Shown: one piece after another, positions 20,829-31,268 of the stretch
Layout: every line of letters starts with the position of its first letter
Position numbering within the stretch: position 1 is the stretch's first letter
Source of the DNA: Caecitellus pseudoparvulus
Lineage: Eukaryota > Bigyra: Bicosoecida
Direction of reading: 5' to 3'
DNA length: 64,000 nucleotides
Assembly (NCBI GenBank): GCA_965644315.1
Contig: CBFFRQ010000073.1
Span: 1 to 64,000 of the forward strand
Program-made: the position numbers and the translations under genes
The notes under the pieces: generated by a model
Database searches by the model: none
What the model was told of the DNA's origin: nothing
The model's input: only the letters and a program-made list of their open reading frames with translations

Positions 20829-22337
20829 ATGGAGGCGCCCAGCGTAGCTGATGTGGTGGAGGGACTGCGCCGGGAGCCGGCCCGCCTGCGTGAGGAGGAG
20901 GAGGAGATTTCTCGCCAGCTTCGAGAGCTCTCCTTGGAGAAGTCAGCCGTGCACCTGGCTGCTCACAACGCTGACAAGCAGGTGTCGGCGTGTGTGCTGG
21001 AGGTGCACCAGCACCTCTCCGCTGCCACGCAGCAAGCCGCTGCCCTCGCCGCAACACAGACAGATGCGCTGCGCCAAGCAAACACAGCAATGGAAGCAGT
21101 GGCCAGCGTGGGCGACCTGTCAGACCAGCAGTCGACGTTGCACGACGTGTTGGAGCTGCCACAGGTGATGGAGGCGTGTGTGCGGGCTGGCATGGCAGGC
21201 GACGCCGCGAAGCTGGGAGGCGTCGTCCTGCGCCTACACCTGGCGCACGGCGGGCCAGCGGCGCCGGAGTCAGTCCAGCGCCTCCTGGACACTCTCGTGT
21301 CCGACGCTGTGGCTGCGCTGCGGGAGCAGGCTGCACGCCTGCAGCGCGCGCTGCAGCGGGACGCCGCCCTCTCCGCCGCCCTGGACAACGTGGGGCACCT
21401 CAGGGACACGCTGCGCCTCCTGCAGGGTCTGGACGAGGCACAGGAGCCCGACGCAGAGCAGGCAGAGGCTGCCTGCCGTGCCGCCTTCCTCGCAGCAAGG
21501 CAGACTGGCCTCGGGCGTGCAGGGGAGGGGGGCACCGGCGGCAGTGGGCGCCCAGGGGCTGCGTTCCGGCGCCAGACTGACACCTTTGCCCGCGTGGTGC
21601 GGGACACGTGTGCCCAGTACGGCGGCATCTTCCACAGTGGCGCACCGCCCCTGCAAGTGCTGGTGGCGGACACTCCCTTTGCGCAGTGGTTGGAGGGGGT
21701 GGTGCGGGTCTGGGTGGATGACCTCGTGGCAGTCCTGCCCAAGGTGCATTCCAGTGCAGACGTAGCAGCCTTGCAGGAGGCCGCACTTCACGCGTGCGCC
21801 GTGCTGGGCGGCCTGGGCACAGACCCCTCGCCACAGGTGCAGGCGCACTTTCAAGCACACGTAGTGGGTCAGCTAGCGCTGGCGTGGGCGGCAGGCGCTG
21901 AGAGCCTGACCAGCACCATCGCCTCGGCGGCGGCATCGCAGCGGGCTGGGGCCTTGGTGGGCGGCGGGGACTTGAGGGTGGGGGATGCGCCGGACACGGG
22001 CAGCGGGGCGGGGTCGGCTCCCTCCACCTTGGCTGTGCCGACCGAGGCCTTGAGGGTGCCGTGTGTGGGGGCGTTTGCTGCAGCTTGCCAGCGGGCATGG
22101 AAGGAGTGGCGGGCGCTGGTGCCACCAGGGGGCGCCGCCCAAGTCCAGGCTGCGCTGGATCTGTGCTGCGGCAGGGTGGCCAGCGCGTTGCGCACGCTTC
22201 AGCGCAGCGTTGTGCAAGGGGGGGGGGCGCGGGACGTAGAGTGGCGGCACGCCGCGGATGCTGCAGTGCAGGCAGTGAAGTTGGGTGCGTTGCCTGTGTT
22301 GGAGGGCATTGCTGCGGACGTGCAGGGGTGGGCGTGA
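20829..22337 (+). CDS. COG8: Conserved oligomeric Golgi complex subunit 8
   Basis: One exon, 502 residues from the ATG at 20829. The frame runs ~126 nt upstream with another ATG at 20703, but the usual COG8-like coiled start (LREEEEEISRQLRELSLEKS) begins soon after 20829. Further matches: LHDVLELPQVMEACVRAGM, VQRLLDTLVSDAVAALREQ, AAFLAARQ and FRRQTDTFARVVRDTCAQYG followed by WLEGVVRVWVDDLVAVLP. COG8 sits in lobe B of the COG tether, which guides retrograde vesicles in the Golgi and so keeps glycosyltransferases in place. It is shorter than human COG8 (612 residues), mainly at the C-terminus. Starts 137 nt after the kinase stop. Confidence 0.82.
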   Translation: MEAPSVADVVEGLRREPARLREEEEEISRQLRELSLEKSAVHLAAHNADKQVSACVLEVHQHLSAATQQAAALAATQTDALRQANTAMEAVASVGDLSDQQSTLHDVLELPQVMEACVRAGMAGDAAKLGGVVLRLHLAHGGPAAPESVQRLLDTLVSDAVAALREQAARLQRALQRDAALSAALDNVGHLRDTLRLLQGLDEAQEPDAEQAEAACRAAFLAARQTGLGRAGEGGTGGSGRPGAAFRRQTDTFARVVRDTCAQYGGIFHSGAPPLQVLVADTPFAQWLEGVVRVWVDDLVAVLPKVHSSADVAALQEAALHACAVLGGLGTDPSPQVQAHFQAHVVGQLALAWAAGAESLTSTIASAAASQRAGALVGGGDLRVGDAPDTGSGAGSAPSTLAVPTEALRVPCVGAFAAACQRAWKEWRALVPPGGAAQVQAALDLCCGRVASALRTLQRSVVQGGGARDVEWRHAADAAVQAVKLGALPVLEGIAADVQGWA

Positions 22338-22360
22338 TAATGTAGCGTTTCTCGTCAACA

Positions 22361-22375
22361 CCCCCCCCCCCCCCC
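22361..22375. repeat. C15 homopolymer
   Basis: Fifteen consecutive cytosines in the COG8-HMGR spacer, preceded by CAACA. Likely length-variable and hard to sequence. Confidence 0.9.
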
Positions 22376-22548
22376 TTGCACCACCCCTTGCCTCGCTGAC
22401 CCTCGTTGCAGAGGCAAGTGTGTTCAAAAACCCACGTACTTCCCACTTTTCACGCCTGTACAATTGCAGTGTGCTCGTGCCTGCAGTGATCCCCCCGTAC
22501 ACCCTGTGCCTGTGCCTGGAAAGCGGAACCACACTTCGCACCTTCGCG

Positions 22549-24500
22549 ATGGCTGCCGTTCGCTCCAAGGCTCTCGAGAGCCTGCGCCGCCTCAACGCTG
22601 TGGCAGCTGCAAGTGTGCCCTCTGGGGCATCCTTCTGCTCCCTCTACAGCGCCGTGGCGTGCCCCATGTCCACCATGGCGACAGGGGCTGCTGCCGTGAA
22701 GCAGGGCGGCATGCCCCAGGGCACCCCCGCCGCTGGCGGCGCCCCTGCCCAGGACGACCTGAAGACCATGCCCGACGAGGAAATCGTGAAGCTGCTGTCT
22801 GCAGGCGTATTCCCTCACCACAAGCTGGAGAGCCTGCTGGGTGACGCAACGCGGGCAGTGCACATCCGCCGGAAGCACCTGGAGGTGACGCTGTCCGCAA
22901 GCGAGCTGGGCGATGCTGCCGCCGCTTCTGTGGCTGGCTTGCCTGTGGATCGCTTCAACGAGGATGTCTTCTACCAGTCCATCGAAGGCACCAACTGCGA
23001 GAACGTCATTGGGTGAGTCCCACGCCAGGTGTTCCCGAGTGCGGGGTTTCGCTTGCAGCTGCCCTGGGCGCGCTGGGGCAGAAGGTTTGCACTTTCCCTG
23101 CCCTCCCCGCGCCCCCGCAGGTACATCCCATACCCAGTTGGCGTCATTGGCCCCCTTACACTGGATGGCAAGGACGTTCATGTGCCCATGGCCACGACAG
23201 AGGTGCGCATTGCCGCGGGCGTTTCCGGCGCACCAGCGCCACCCAAACCGTCCGGTACTTGCACTCGCTTCCCCCTCCCCCCTCACAGGGCGCCCTTCTG
23301 GCCAGCGCCAACCGAGGCGCACGTGCCATCTCTCTGGCAGGAGGTGCCACCACCAACCTCCACGATGACGGCATGACCCGTGCCCCCCTCATCAAGATGC
23401 CCACGACGGCTGCCGCAGCCGAGCTGAGGGCGTGGGTGGAGCAGCCTGAGAACTTTGCCACATTGGAGGCAGCCTTCAACTCCACCACCCGCTTCGGCAA
23501 GCTGCGCAGTGTGACGTGCACTGTCGCCGGCCGCAACGTCTTCGTGCGTTTCCGCTGCTTCACTGGTGACGCCATGGGCATGAACATGATCACCAAGGGC
23601 GTCGCCGAGGCGCTGACGGTGCTGCAGAGCGAATTCCCCGCCATGCGCCTGCTGGCCCTCTCTGGCAACATGTGCACGGACAAGAAGCCCTCTGCCGTGA
23701 ACTGGGTCAACGGCCGCGGTAAGACCGTCACCGCCGAGGTGCACCTCACGGGCGACATCCTGGCCAAGGTGCTCAAGACCAACGCCGACGCGCTGGTGGA
23801 GCTGAACACCGCCAAGAACCTCGTCGGCTCCGCCATGGCTGGCTCTGTCGGCGGCTTCAACGCCCACGCCTCCAACCTCGTCACTGCCGTGTACCTGGCG
23901 ACGGGGCAGGACCCCGCCCAGAACGTCGAGTCCTCCAACTGCATCACGCTGTTTGAGAAGGACGAGTCTGGGGACGGCGTGTACGCTTCCGTCACCATGC
24001 CCTCCATTGAGGTGGGCTCCGTCGGCGGCGGCACGTCCTTGCCTGCCCAGAGCGCCGCCCTGTCCATGATGGGCGTCAAGGGTGCCTCCCAGGACACGCC
24101 TGGTGCCAACTCCCAGCAGCTGGCACGCATCGTGGCCGGCGCGACGCTGGCCGGTGAGCTCTCCCTCATGGCTGCGCTCACCTCCGGGGATCTCCTGTCT
24201 GCACACATCAAGCTGAACCGCAAGACGGCGCCAGCTGGTGTGGGTGCAGACACGCCTGCCGCTTCCCCAGCAGGCATTGCTTCCTTCTCCACCGCCACGG
24301 CGGGTGGCGCCGCCGGCTCCGGCCGCCGCTCCCGCTCCCCCTCCGTGCACCCTCACGCTGGGCCCGGCGGAGGTGTCGGCGCCTTCAAGGTGCCCACGGC
24401 TGCCGTCGCCCCCGGCCGCCGCTTCTTCGCTGCCCCCCGGGTCACCTCCCCTGACCTGGACATGGACGGCAGCGAGACCCCTCGCCTGACCGTGCCCTGA
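22549..24500 (+). CDS. HMGR: Class I HMG-CoA reductase, no visible membrane domain
   Basis: Exons 22549-23012, 23121-23202 and 23289-24500 give 585 residues. ENVIGYIPYPVGVIGPLTLD, VPMATTEGALLASANRG and GGATTNLHDDGMTRAP are diagnostic. The four catalytic residues are in place: Glu182 (TTEG), Lys314 (CTDKKPSAVN), Asp390 (TGQDPAQN) and His488 (SAHIKLNRK). The enzyme reduces HMG-CoA to mevalonate with NADPH, the committed step toward sterols, dolichol and quinone tails. Unlike fungal, plant and animal forms there is no transmembrane segment; instead the N-terminus (MAAVRSKALESLRRLNAVAA) resembles a mitochondrial presequence. A ~95-residue Ser/Pro/Gly tail follows the catalytic domain. Confidence 0.96.
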
Positions 24501-24576
24501 GCGGCGCCCCCGCGCCTCCACATGGCACGCGGCACGCGCGTGCACGAGTGAATTGCAATGTACCCACAACCCCACC

Positions 24577-25808
24577 TCACGCCTCAGCCGCCAGCGCCAG
24601 GGCGTTGGCGAGGCGGGTCACTTCCTCCAAGTTGCCAAGCTTGCCTGCCCACGCCAGCCAGTCCACGGAGTCACCTGGGTCGCTGCCAGCAGCAGCGAGA
24701 GCCCCCACGATGGGCGCCCGGCCGCAGTTGTCCCCTGACAGCGCTACGTTGGTGCGCACGGCAGTGGCAAAGTGTGGCGGCACCGTGCTGCTCACTGCGA
24801 ACAGCGCCAACGGCACCGACATCTTCAGGTCGCACGCTGGCGTGTACTTCTTCGAGATGGCAGCGAGCTCGCCGCTGGCCGACTTGGCGTCCTCCACTGC
24901 CCCTGTTGCCAGCGTGATCGCCTCGCTGCTGGCGGTGGCGCTGGAGAGTCCCTCGGAAATAGCCGACCCAAGGTCAGTGCCGGCGATGGCGGCTGCCAGG
25001 CTGCGCACAAGGGCCAGGGACACCACCACGGCGTCGTCAGTGTTCACCAGCGTCCGCACCACCGCCTCTGTCTTGGCATCCAGCTCCGCGCTGCCGGCGA
25101 AGCGAGCTGCAAGGATAACCAGCGTGCCTAGGATGGTGGAGTCGCCGTGCTCCGTGGTGCCGGACAGCGGCCCAACCTTGGCTGGCCCCCCCTCAGCTGT
25201 CATCTTTGCGATGAAGGCCTTCAGCACGCTGGGCATGTACCCCGTGTACGCGCCACCCGGACCTGTGTCGGACGCTCAGGAACGGCGTGCGCGCAGGCAC
25301 GAAGGCATGCTTTGCACGACACGCACCGAATGTCGCCAGCACCTTCGTCTGGAAATCCTCCACGTCAAGGTCGCCCTTCTCAATCAGGGACCGCGCCAGG
25401 ACGAGGCCCAGCTCCGTGTAGTACGTCGTCTGCTTGGCAGAGCAGGTGGGTGTGACCACGGAATCCCCGCAGTTCGGCGACGGTCTCACTCACGTCACCT
25501 GTCTTGAGGGTGCTGTGCGCAAAGTACGCGGGTACACCAGCATGGTAGGTGCCACTAGCATCCTGAGGGATGAACGCGAAGTCCCCCTTGTTGTGCTCAG
25601 AGGCAACTTGCTCCACGCGCGCCTGGGCAGTGGGACGCAGTGCGGCGTGGTGAAACTCCGCAAGCCAAGCCCCGCGCGCTTAATGCGCACGCACGACGTC
25701 GTACACCCAATGCACAGGCATGGCAGCAGCATCTGCGACTGCTGCACCCAGAACCGCAAGGATGCGCCGGCGCGAAGATGCACTGGCGGCAGGCACTTGA
25801 GAGGCCAT
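24577..25808 (-). CDS. ADP-ribosylglycohydrolase family protein, J1-crystallin type
   Basis: Four exons: 25808-25695, 25655-25494, 25432-25327 and 25262-24577, 355 residues. Exon 1 has RRILAVLGAAVADAAAMPVH followed by WVYD, as in J1-crystallin-like members. Later exons give YHAGVPAYFAHSTLKTGDQT, GLVLARSLIEKG and FGPGGAYTGYM, then VNTDDAVVVSLALVRSLAAA. The family is an all-alpha fold with two Mg ions that removes ADP-ribose from proteins or small molecules; some members have lost activity. The first Asp-rich Mg motif is atypical here (GAAVADAAA), so activity is uncertain. Its stop lies 76 nt from the HMGR stop, tail to tail. Exon 2 and 3 borders could shift by a few codons. Confidence 0.72.
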
Positions 25809-26012
25809 GACGAAAGTCTGCCTGGCGTGGTCAGAGGGGGCAATAGGTGCGTCGCGGTTTGCAGCAGTGTCAGGTGTAAGCAGACAAACGTATGTGTGTG
25901 GATTGTGACACCCAGAGCTAAAACGTGCACCACTCTTTGCCGCCGTTCGACGCACACCCACCCCCCTCTCCAGCTGCCTGCCAAGTGGCTGCCTCAGCAT
26001 CAGCTCCACGTC

Positions 26013-27506
26013 ATGGCACAGCGTATTGCCGTCGTGGGCGGCGGCCCTGCCGGGCTAGCCTTTGCGTACACCTTGCGGAGAGTGTGCCCGACAGTTGGCA
26101 TTGACATTTTTGAGGCGTCCTCTCGTTGGGGTGGCTGGCTGCACACTGCTGAGCAAGACGGCTTCCTCTTTGAGCGGGGCTGCCGAGGCATCCGAGCAAG
26201 TTCCGCAGCTGGCGCTCGAGCACTGGACCTCGTCTCATGCCTGGGATTGAGCGCCCAGGCGCTGCCTGCTGCTGCTGAAGCCAACAAAAGATACATTTGG
26301 TACAACGGGCAGCTCTCCCAGGTTCCGAGGTCGCTCGTGCAAGCAGCGCAGTGGCCGTTGTTGGGCAGCCCACTGGCGCTGCTGCGCTCGGCGCTGTCCA
26401 CCGCTCCCGCGTTGCAGCCAGGGGAAGACATCTCAGTGCGGGACTTGGTGACGCGGCACTTGGGCGAGGCGGTGGCAGACAACATCGTCGATGCAGTGCT
26501 GTCTGGTGTGTACGCTGGGGACGCTAGGCAACTCAGTGCACGCAGCGTGTTGCCGTTCCTGGTTGACTGGCTGCAGGCTGGACAGGGCAATCTTGCCCGA
26601 GGCGCAGTCACGCGCGTCGCCACCACCCACTCTGCACCTGGGCCAGAGCCAGCTCGGATGTTCCCCAGAGACCCCCTGCGAGACACGCTTCGCCGGGCCT
26701 CCAGCGTGAACTTCGTGAATGGCATGAGCACCCTCCCTCGTGCGCTGGCGGGCGCACTGGGTCGGGAGGGTGCCGGGCTGCACTTGCAGCAGCCCATTGA
26801 CAGCTTGGAAATGGGAGTCGATAACCAGAGCGTGCAGGTTTGCAGTGGCGGCGAGCGCCATGGGCCGTACGACTACGCCGTCCTTGCCTGCCCGGCGCAC
26901 GCAGCTGCCCAGGCCGTGCAGAGCGTCGCCGCCACCGCAGCGAGCGACCTGAGAGGCATCCCCTCTGCCTCGGTAAGCACAGTGTGTATGGGGTGGAAGA
27001 GCGCCTCCCACCACCAAGTGCTGGGCGGAAGGGTTGGCTTCGGCTACCTCGTCCCATCAGCCCAGCGCAGCCTCGCCCCTGGCGTTCTTGGCGTCGTGTG
27101 GGACAGCTGCGCCTTCCCTGGGCAGGCGCCGGGCGATGCCGGGGGTGTGAGAGTCAGCGTCATGTTTGGGGGTGCGACTGTGTCTGGGCACCCCAACTCT
27201 TGGAGCGAGGGCGAGCTCAAGGAAGCTGCCGTGGCGGCCCTCGTGAACCACCTGCACGGCGGCGACGCGGCTGCGCTGCCACAGCACGACACAGTCCTCG
27301 TACAGCGCTCAGACAACTGCATTCCCCAGTACACCCTTGGCCACGGAAAGAGAGTGTCAGGAGCCCGCAGCGACATCGCCCGCGCTTTCGGAGGCAGGGT
27401 GAGCTTGCTGGGCAACAGCTATGACGGGGTTGGGATTGCGGACACCCTAGCGGCTGCGCAGGCGGCCGCCTGGGAAATGGCATCCACCTTGCGCAGCATC
27501 AGATGA
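26013..27506 (+). CDS. PPOX: Protoporphyrinogen oxidase (HemG/PPOX, oxygen-dependent)
   Basis: One exon, 497 residues. The start ATG at 26013 leads directly into the FAD-binding motif RIAVVGGGPAGLAFAYTLRR, then IFEASSRWGGWLHTAEQDG and FERGCRGIRASSAAG. Further on are VDAVLSGVYAGDARQLSARS and FVNGMSTLPRALAG. The C-terminal FAD block is VSLLGNSYDGVGIADTLAAA. The enzyme oxidises protoporphyrinogen IX to protoporphyrin IX, the next-to-last step of heme synthesis, on the mitochondrial inner membrane. There is no cleavable presequence, as in animal PPOX. Head-to-head with the ADP-ribosylglycohydrolase gene (204 nt) and only 5 nt from the convergent MORN gene stop. Confidence 0.93.
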   Translation: MAQRIAVVGGGPAGLAFAYTLRRVCPTVGIDIFEASSRWGGWLHTAEQDGFLFERGCRGIRASSAAGARALDLVSCLGLSAQALPAAAEANKRYIWYNGQLSQVPRSLVQAAQWPLLGSPLALLRSALSTAPALQPGEDISVRDLVTRHLGEAVADNIVDAVLSGVYAGDARQLSARSVLPFLVDWLQAGQGNLARGAVTRVATTHSAPGPEPARMFPRDPLRDTLRRASSVNFVNGMSTLPRALAGALGREGAGLHLQQPIDSLEMGVDNQSVQVCSGGERHGPYDYAVLACPAHAAAQAVQSVAATAASDLRGIPSASVSTVCMGWKSASHHQVLGGRVGFGYLVPSAQRSLAPGVLGVVWDSCAFPGQAPGDAGGVRVSVMFGGATVSGHPNSWSEGELKEAAVAALVNHLHGGDAAALPQHDTVLVQRSDNCIPQYTLGHGKRVSGARSDIARAFGGRVSLLGNSYDGVGIADTLAAAQAAAWEMASTLRSIR

Positions 27507-27511
27507 GTACG

Positions 27512-30500
27512 TCACAAGTCGCTATACTCGTGCTCGGCAGCCCCCGTCTCACCATAGCTGGCGTGGGCAAAGCCGCCCTCAGCGCCGCCAAGCTCACCGT
27601 CGTCTTCGTCAAAGTCCTCCACAACCTCCCCGTGCTTGGCAGGGTCGTACAGCTCGAATCCCTCACTCGACTGAAGAGAGGCAGAGCTTGCCTTGCTCCC
27701 ATCACCCTTTTGCTGCTGCTCGTGCCGGTCCTGGACCCCTGCTTTGCCCGCAGCCTTGTCCCACATCAAGCTGGCACCCTCACCCAGCAACATCTGCTTG
27801 AGCCCCCTGACGCCCTCCTGCATCTCACGGTTGCGCGTGCGGTACGCTGTCATGTTCATCTTCGCAACCTTCCTCCAGTGCTTGTAGGACTTCAGGTTTT
27901 CTGCTTCCTTGGTTAGGCGGCGAGAGACAATGTCTGCTGCAGTGTTGCGCCGGATGCGGGCGCGGCCCTGCTCGACCCTGGCCTCTTTTGCTGGCAGCAC
28001 AGTCAACTCTGGTGGAAGCGCGACGTTTTTCAGTCGATGGGCAAAGTACCTAAAGTGCGCATGGTGGGGTGGCTTGCCTTTGCGCGCAATGAACACTCCG
28101 CCTCCCCATACCTGCCCCGCTCGAAAGCGCCCCTCGTAGCCAAAGTCCCCCTTGTACGGGAGTGGGTAGTCGTCAAACTTGTCGTACTTTGACATTGCTC
28201 CACGCGTTCGACCATACACGTCCTCATCACTGCTGCTGCCGCTGTCGCTGTCTGACGATGCCCCGACCTCCCCCAGAGCGCCCACTGCAGCGGCGCCTCC
28301 CCCGCGCACAAAGCGGTTGAACCTCGCTTGGCGCTTCTCCCGCCGGGCTCGTCGCCGCCGAGCCTTTGCTTCCTGCACCTCTTCATACTCCTTCATGGAT
28401 GAGACACCCTTCAGCTGCCCGCCTTCGCCGGGCGCTGCCGCAGGCTCTGTGTCTTTGGCAAGTTCTGTGAGGTCCGCTGCCGGGCCAGGTGTGCTCCCCC
28501 CCTTGGCAGCCGCTTGCTGCTTCAGTTCCTTCGCTGTCATTGCGTGAAGCGCTTCTCTCTGCAAGGTATCGGGGGGGTTGTGCAGTTCGCTCTGCGTCCG
28601 CTGTCAGGCGAGCGCGTGCCCGTGAGACTCACCCGTTGCAACTTAGCGGCTTCCTGCCGCTCATCACGGTCAACGTTCAGGAAGGACAGCTCTCCGAAGC
28701 CATTCCTGAAGCCATCCAGGAAGTAACCAGAAAATGTTCCTTGAATCAAACTCACTTGCCCCTCTCCATGACCCTGCAGCAGGCCTCGCTCGAAGCGCCC
28801 CTCCATGCGACCCAGAGTCAAGTCTGCACTCGTACCCTGCCCGTGCAACTCGCCGTAGCGAAAGACCCCGAGCTGATTGACATCAGCGAAGGAACGCATG
28901 CCAGTCCCGTGGAGCATGCCATCCTTGAAGGTGCCCTCCATCACACCGCCTTGGCTGTCAATGTACTTGCCCTTGCCGTTCGGCACGCCTTGCCTCACTT
29001 CACCCTCGTACCGGGCTGTGCAACAAGCAGCGAGGACAAGTGCTCACGAAACACATGCGCTGTGCCACAGTTTAGACCCACATCCATCTGTGAACCTCAA
29101 GGAGCAGTGCCCCTCCAGCAGGCCGTCACAATACTCGTCTCCTTGCAGCAGGGAGGCCCTCAATCTGCGTTTTGGACAAGCGTAGGTCCCCCTGGCCAGG
29201 TCCCCGTTCGCGAAAACTTGCGTGCCTCGACCTCTGCGGCGAAAATACATGTGCGTTCGCTGAGAGCCTCGATGTCATGCCGGGGCTGCCGTACCTTCTC
29301 CGCTCACGCTTGAAGTGCCCCATGAACTTGCCGGACAAGTTCAGCTGAACGCCCAGCCCATGGCGCAGGCCACGAAGCCAGCCGCCCGAGTAGTACCCGC
29401 GGTCATCTGGAAACTTGAACATGCCCTTGCCATGCTTACGCCGGACCACGCGCACTCCGCGCATGTTCACCTCTTGAAAGTCACCTGGCAGCATCGGGTC
29501 CCAGTGCGACTTTGTGGACAGGGGCGGTTCTGCGGCAACGCGGCTTGGGCAGTGACCCTAGGGGCAGTGTATGGCACTGAATACTGCCCAGAGGGCCTAC
29601 GCACTGCTTCTGAACTTGTGAAAGGCAACCTTAAAGTCTGCCCAGTTGTACTTGTGTGTGGCAAGGTACGCCAGACGCGCTCCTTCCGTCGCGTTCGCGA
29701 AGTCAATCGTCCATGTGCACGATTCTATGGGCTTGTGTGTGTGCACCTTGTTCAGGATAAATGGAGTGTTCAGCGGATCATCTCGCTGCGATTGCATGAA
29801 CTGCACCTTGAAGGCCATGCGCTTCTCGCGGGCCCGTGCATCTTCCAACTGTGCAGCGACCATGGCCAGGCGCTTCTTCTTGATGGCCACCTCCTCTGCC
29901 ACAGTCTTGACCCCCTGCGGACACAAGAGAAGAAAAAGGTGCCAAGATGGCGCAGGTCATTCTTTTCGGGCTGCCCGCTAGCTTTACCGGAATGTGCTGG
30001 TTGGGGATGGAGTCAATCAAGTCTTGTGCCTTTCGCATGTCCTCCCGCGCCTCTTCCAGCCCAACCCTCGTCGCAACCCACTCAGGGTCATCGTCATCCA
30101 GTCCGGCCAACAGCCAGCAGGTGAGGGTTCGCGAGTCTACCTCTGGTGGCACGAAGTCTGCTACAAGCTGCACTGATCCACGGTACTCGTCCTGCTCGAG
30201 GCTGTCTGGTTCAAGCTCCGGCCACACCTTGGCCTTCACATAGTACCCCTCTGGAGGTGGTGCGCACTCCTCTTGCCAGTCTTGCGGCAAGAGGATGTTG
30301 CCAGTGCTTGCTTCGACGAAGAACTCGGCTTCGCAGGCAAAGGTGCTGTGGCGAGGCAAAGCAGCAAGAGGTGTGGATGGTTCTTCATGGCGTTGGAGTG
30401 CACCACGCAGGCCTGTGCCTTACGCATTCACAGTCTTGGGATTTGACAGCCGCACTCGGGGGATGAGCCTGCGGGAAGGCCACAGTGAAGTGCCACGCCA

Positions 30501-30637
30501 GGCCAGTGCAGGCGTTGAAACGCCACGCCGCCGCACCGAAAGCTGGTTGGCTTGCCTTCGAAGCCAATCCTGACGTAGAGCTCTGATTTGCGAACATCAT
30601 CTAAAGGCCGTTGGCCAAACTCGGCCTCAGCAGCCAT
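27512..30637 (-). CDS. MORN-repeat protein, seven exons
   Basis: Exons 30637-30537, 30345-29988, 29914-29605, 29529-29295, 29233-29082, 29015-28633 and 28558-27512 all join in frame, 861 residues. The N-terminal ~250 residues are not recognised; they end in a charged helical stretch (EEVAIKKKRLAMVAAQLEDA). Then about nine MORN units occur, e.g. KHGKGMFKFPDDRGYYSGGW, YEGEVRQGVPNGKGKYID, MEGTFKDGMLHGTGM and MEGRFERGLLQGHGEGQ. The last exon has a basic coiled region and a Ser/Asp-rich segment, a further unit-like FGYEGRFRAGQVWGGGVFIA, and an acidic end. MORN proteins scaffold membranes and cytoskeleton, often at the cilium base. That is a guess from the family, not shown here. Confidence 0.8.
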
Positions 30638-31268
30638 TGTGCCGACTAGCGGGAGGGGGAGCGGTTTGGAGGCGTTCACAAGCCTGCGGGGTCACAGGGA
30701 GTGGTGTCTGCCCTCGCCGTGAGCGCTGCGGGTTGTTTGCCCGGGCTGTGCGCTGCTAGCGGCACAGCTGGAAATCGAGCGATTATGCTGAGCCCTGTGT
30801 TTTGACGTCCCCCCTCCTGCTTCGCCTGCCCCCTGCTCACACAGCTTCGCAGCGCAGGAGCCTTGCCAGTCACAAGGGGTTGAAGGGCCCTCGTGTCAAC
30901 TTTGCGCAGAGCTGGCAGCCCAAAACAAACAAAAAATCAAGGTGCCACACACATCGAGGCCCCGCAGCGCTATACCAGGGTGCGCGCTTGCCAACCGCAC
31001 GCCCCGCGACAGTGAGTCGGGCTGCTGGCGCGAAGCGACGTTTCATGTGCTGGGTTTGCCAGAAGACTTGGCACGCGTGCGACGGCGTTTCCGACTCACC
31101 TGACGCACCACAGAGCACAGACTCTACAGTTTATTTGCCACACGAAGCCACTTCTTGCTGGTTGTCGCCTTGGCGTGTGGAGAGCGTGGAAGCAGGCTCA
31201 CCCTCTGCTGCCTTGCGGAAACTGGAGCACTGGCTGCTGAAGCTTCCCTTGCCACGTGAACGGTAGGC
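30638..31268. other. Divergent promoter region, MORN gene / Ser-rich gene
   Basis: 631 nt between divergent starts. No domain-bearing frame, RNA gene or repeat seen. An upstream exon of the Ser-rich gene cannot be excluded. Confidence 0.35.

Noticed and set aside
23283-24575. 430-codon minus-strand frame opposite HMGR
   Set aside because: Antisense shadow of a certain gene; His/Gly/Arg-rich composition typical of reading GC-rich codons backwards.
27512-28558. Separate gene resembling a splicing factor (SLU7-like) from the last exon of the MORN gene
   Set aside because: The YDKFDDYPLPYKGDFGYEGR region at first suggested this, but no SLU7 zinc knuckle is present. The exon has a clean in-phase acceptor joining the MORN exons, and it contains a MORN-like unit.
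28489-29313. 274-codon plus-strand frame opposite the MORN gene
   Set aside because: MORN repeats are clear on the minus strand with consistent splice phases; the plus-strand protein has no recognisable feature.
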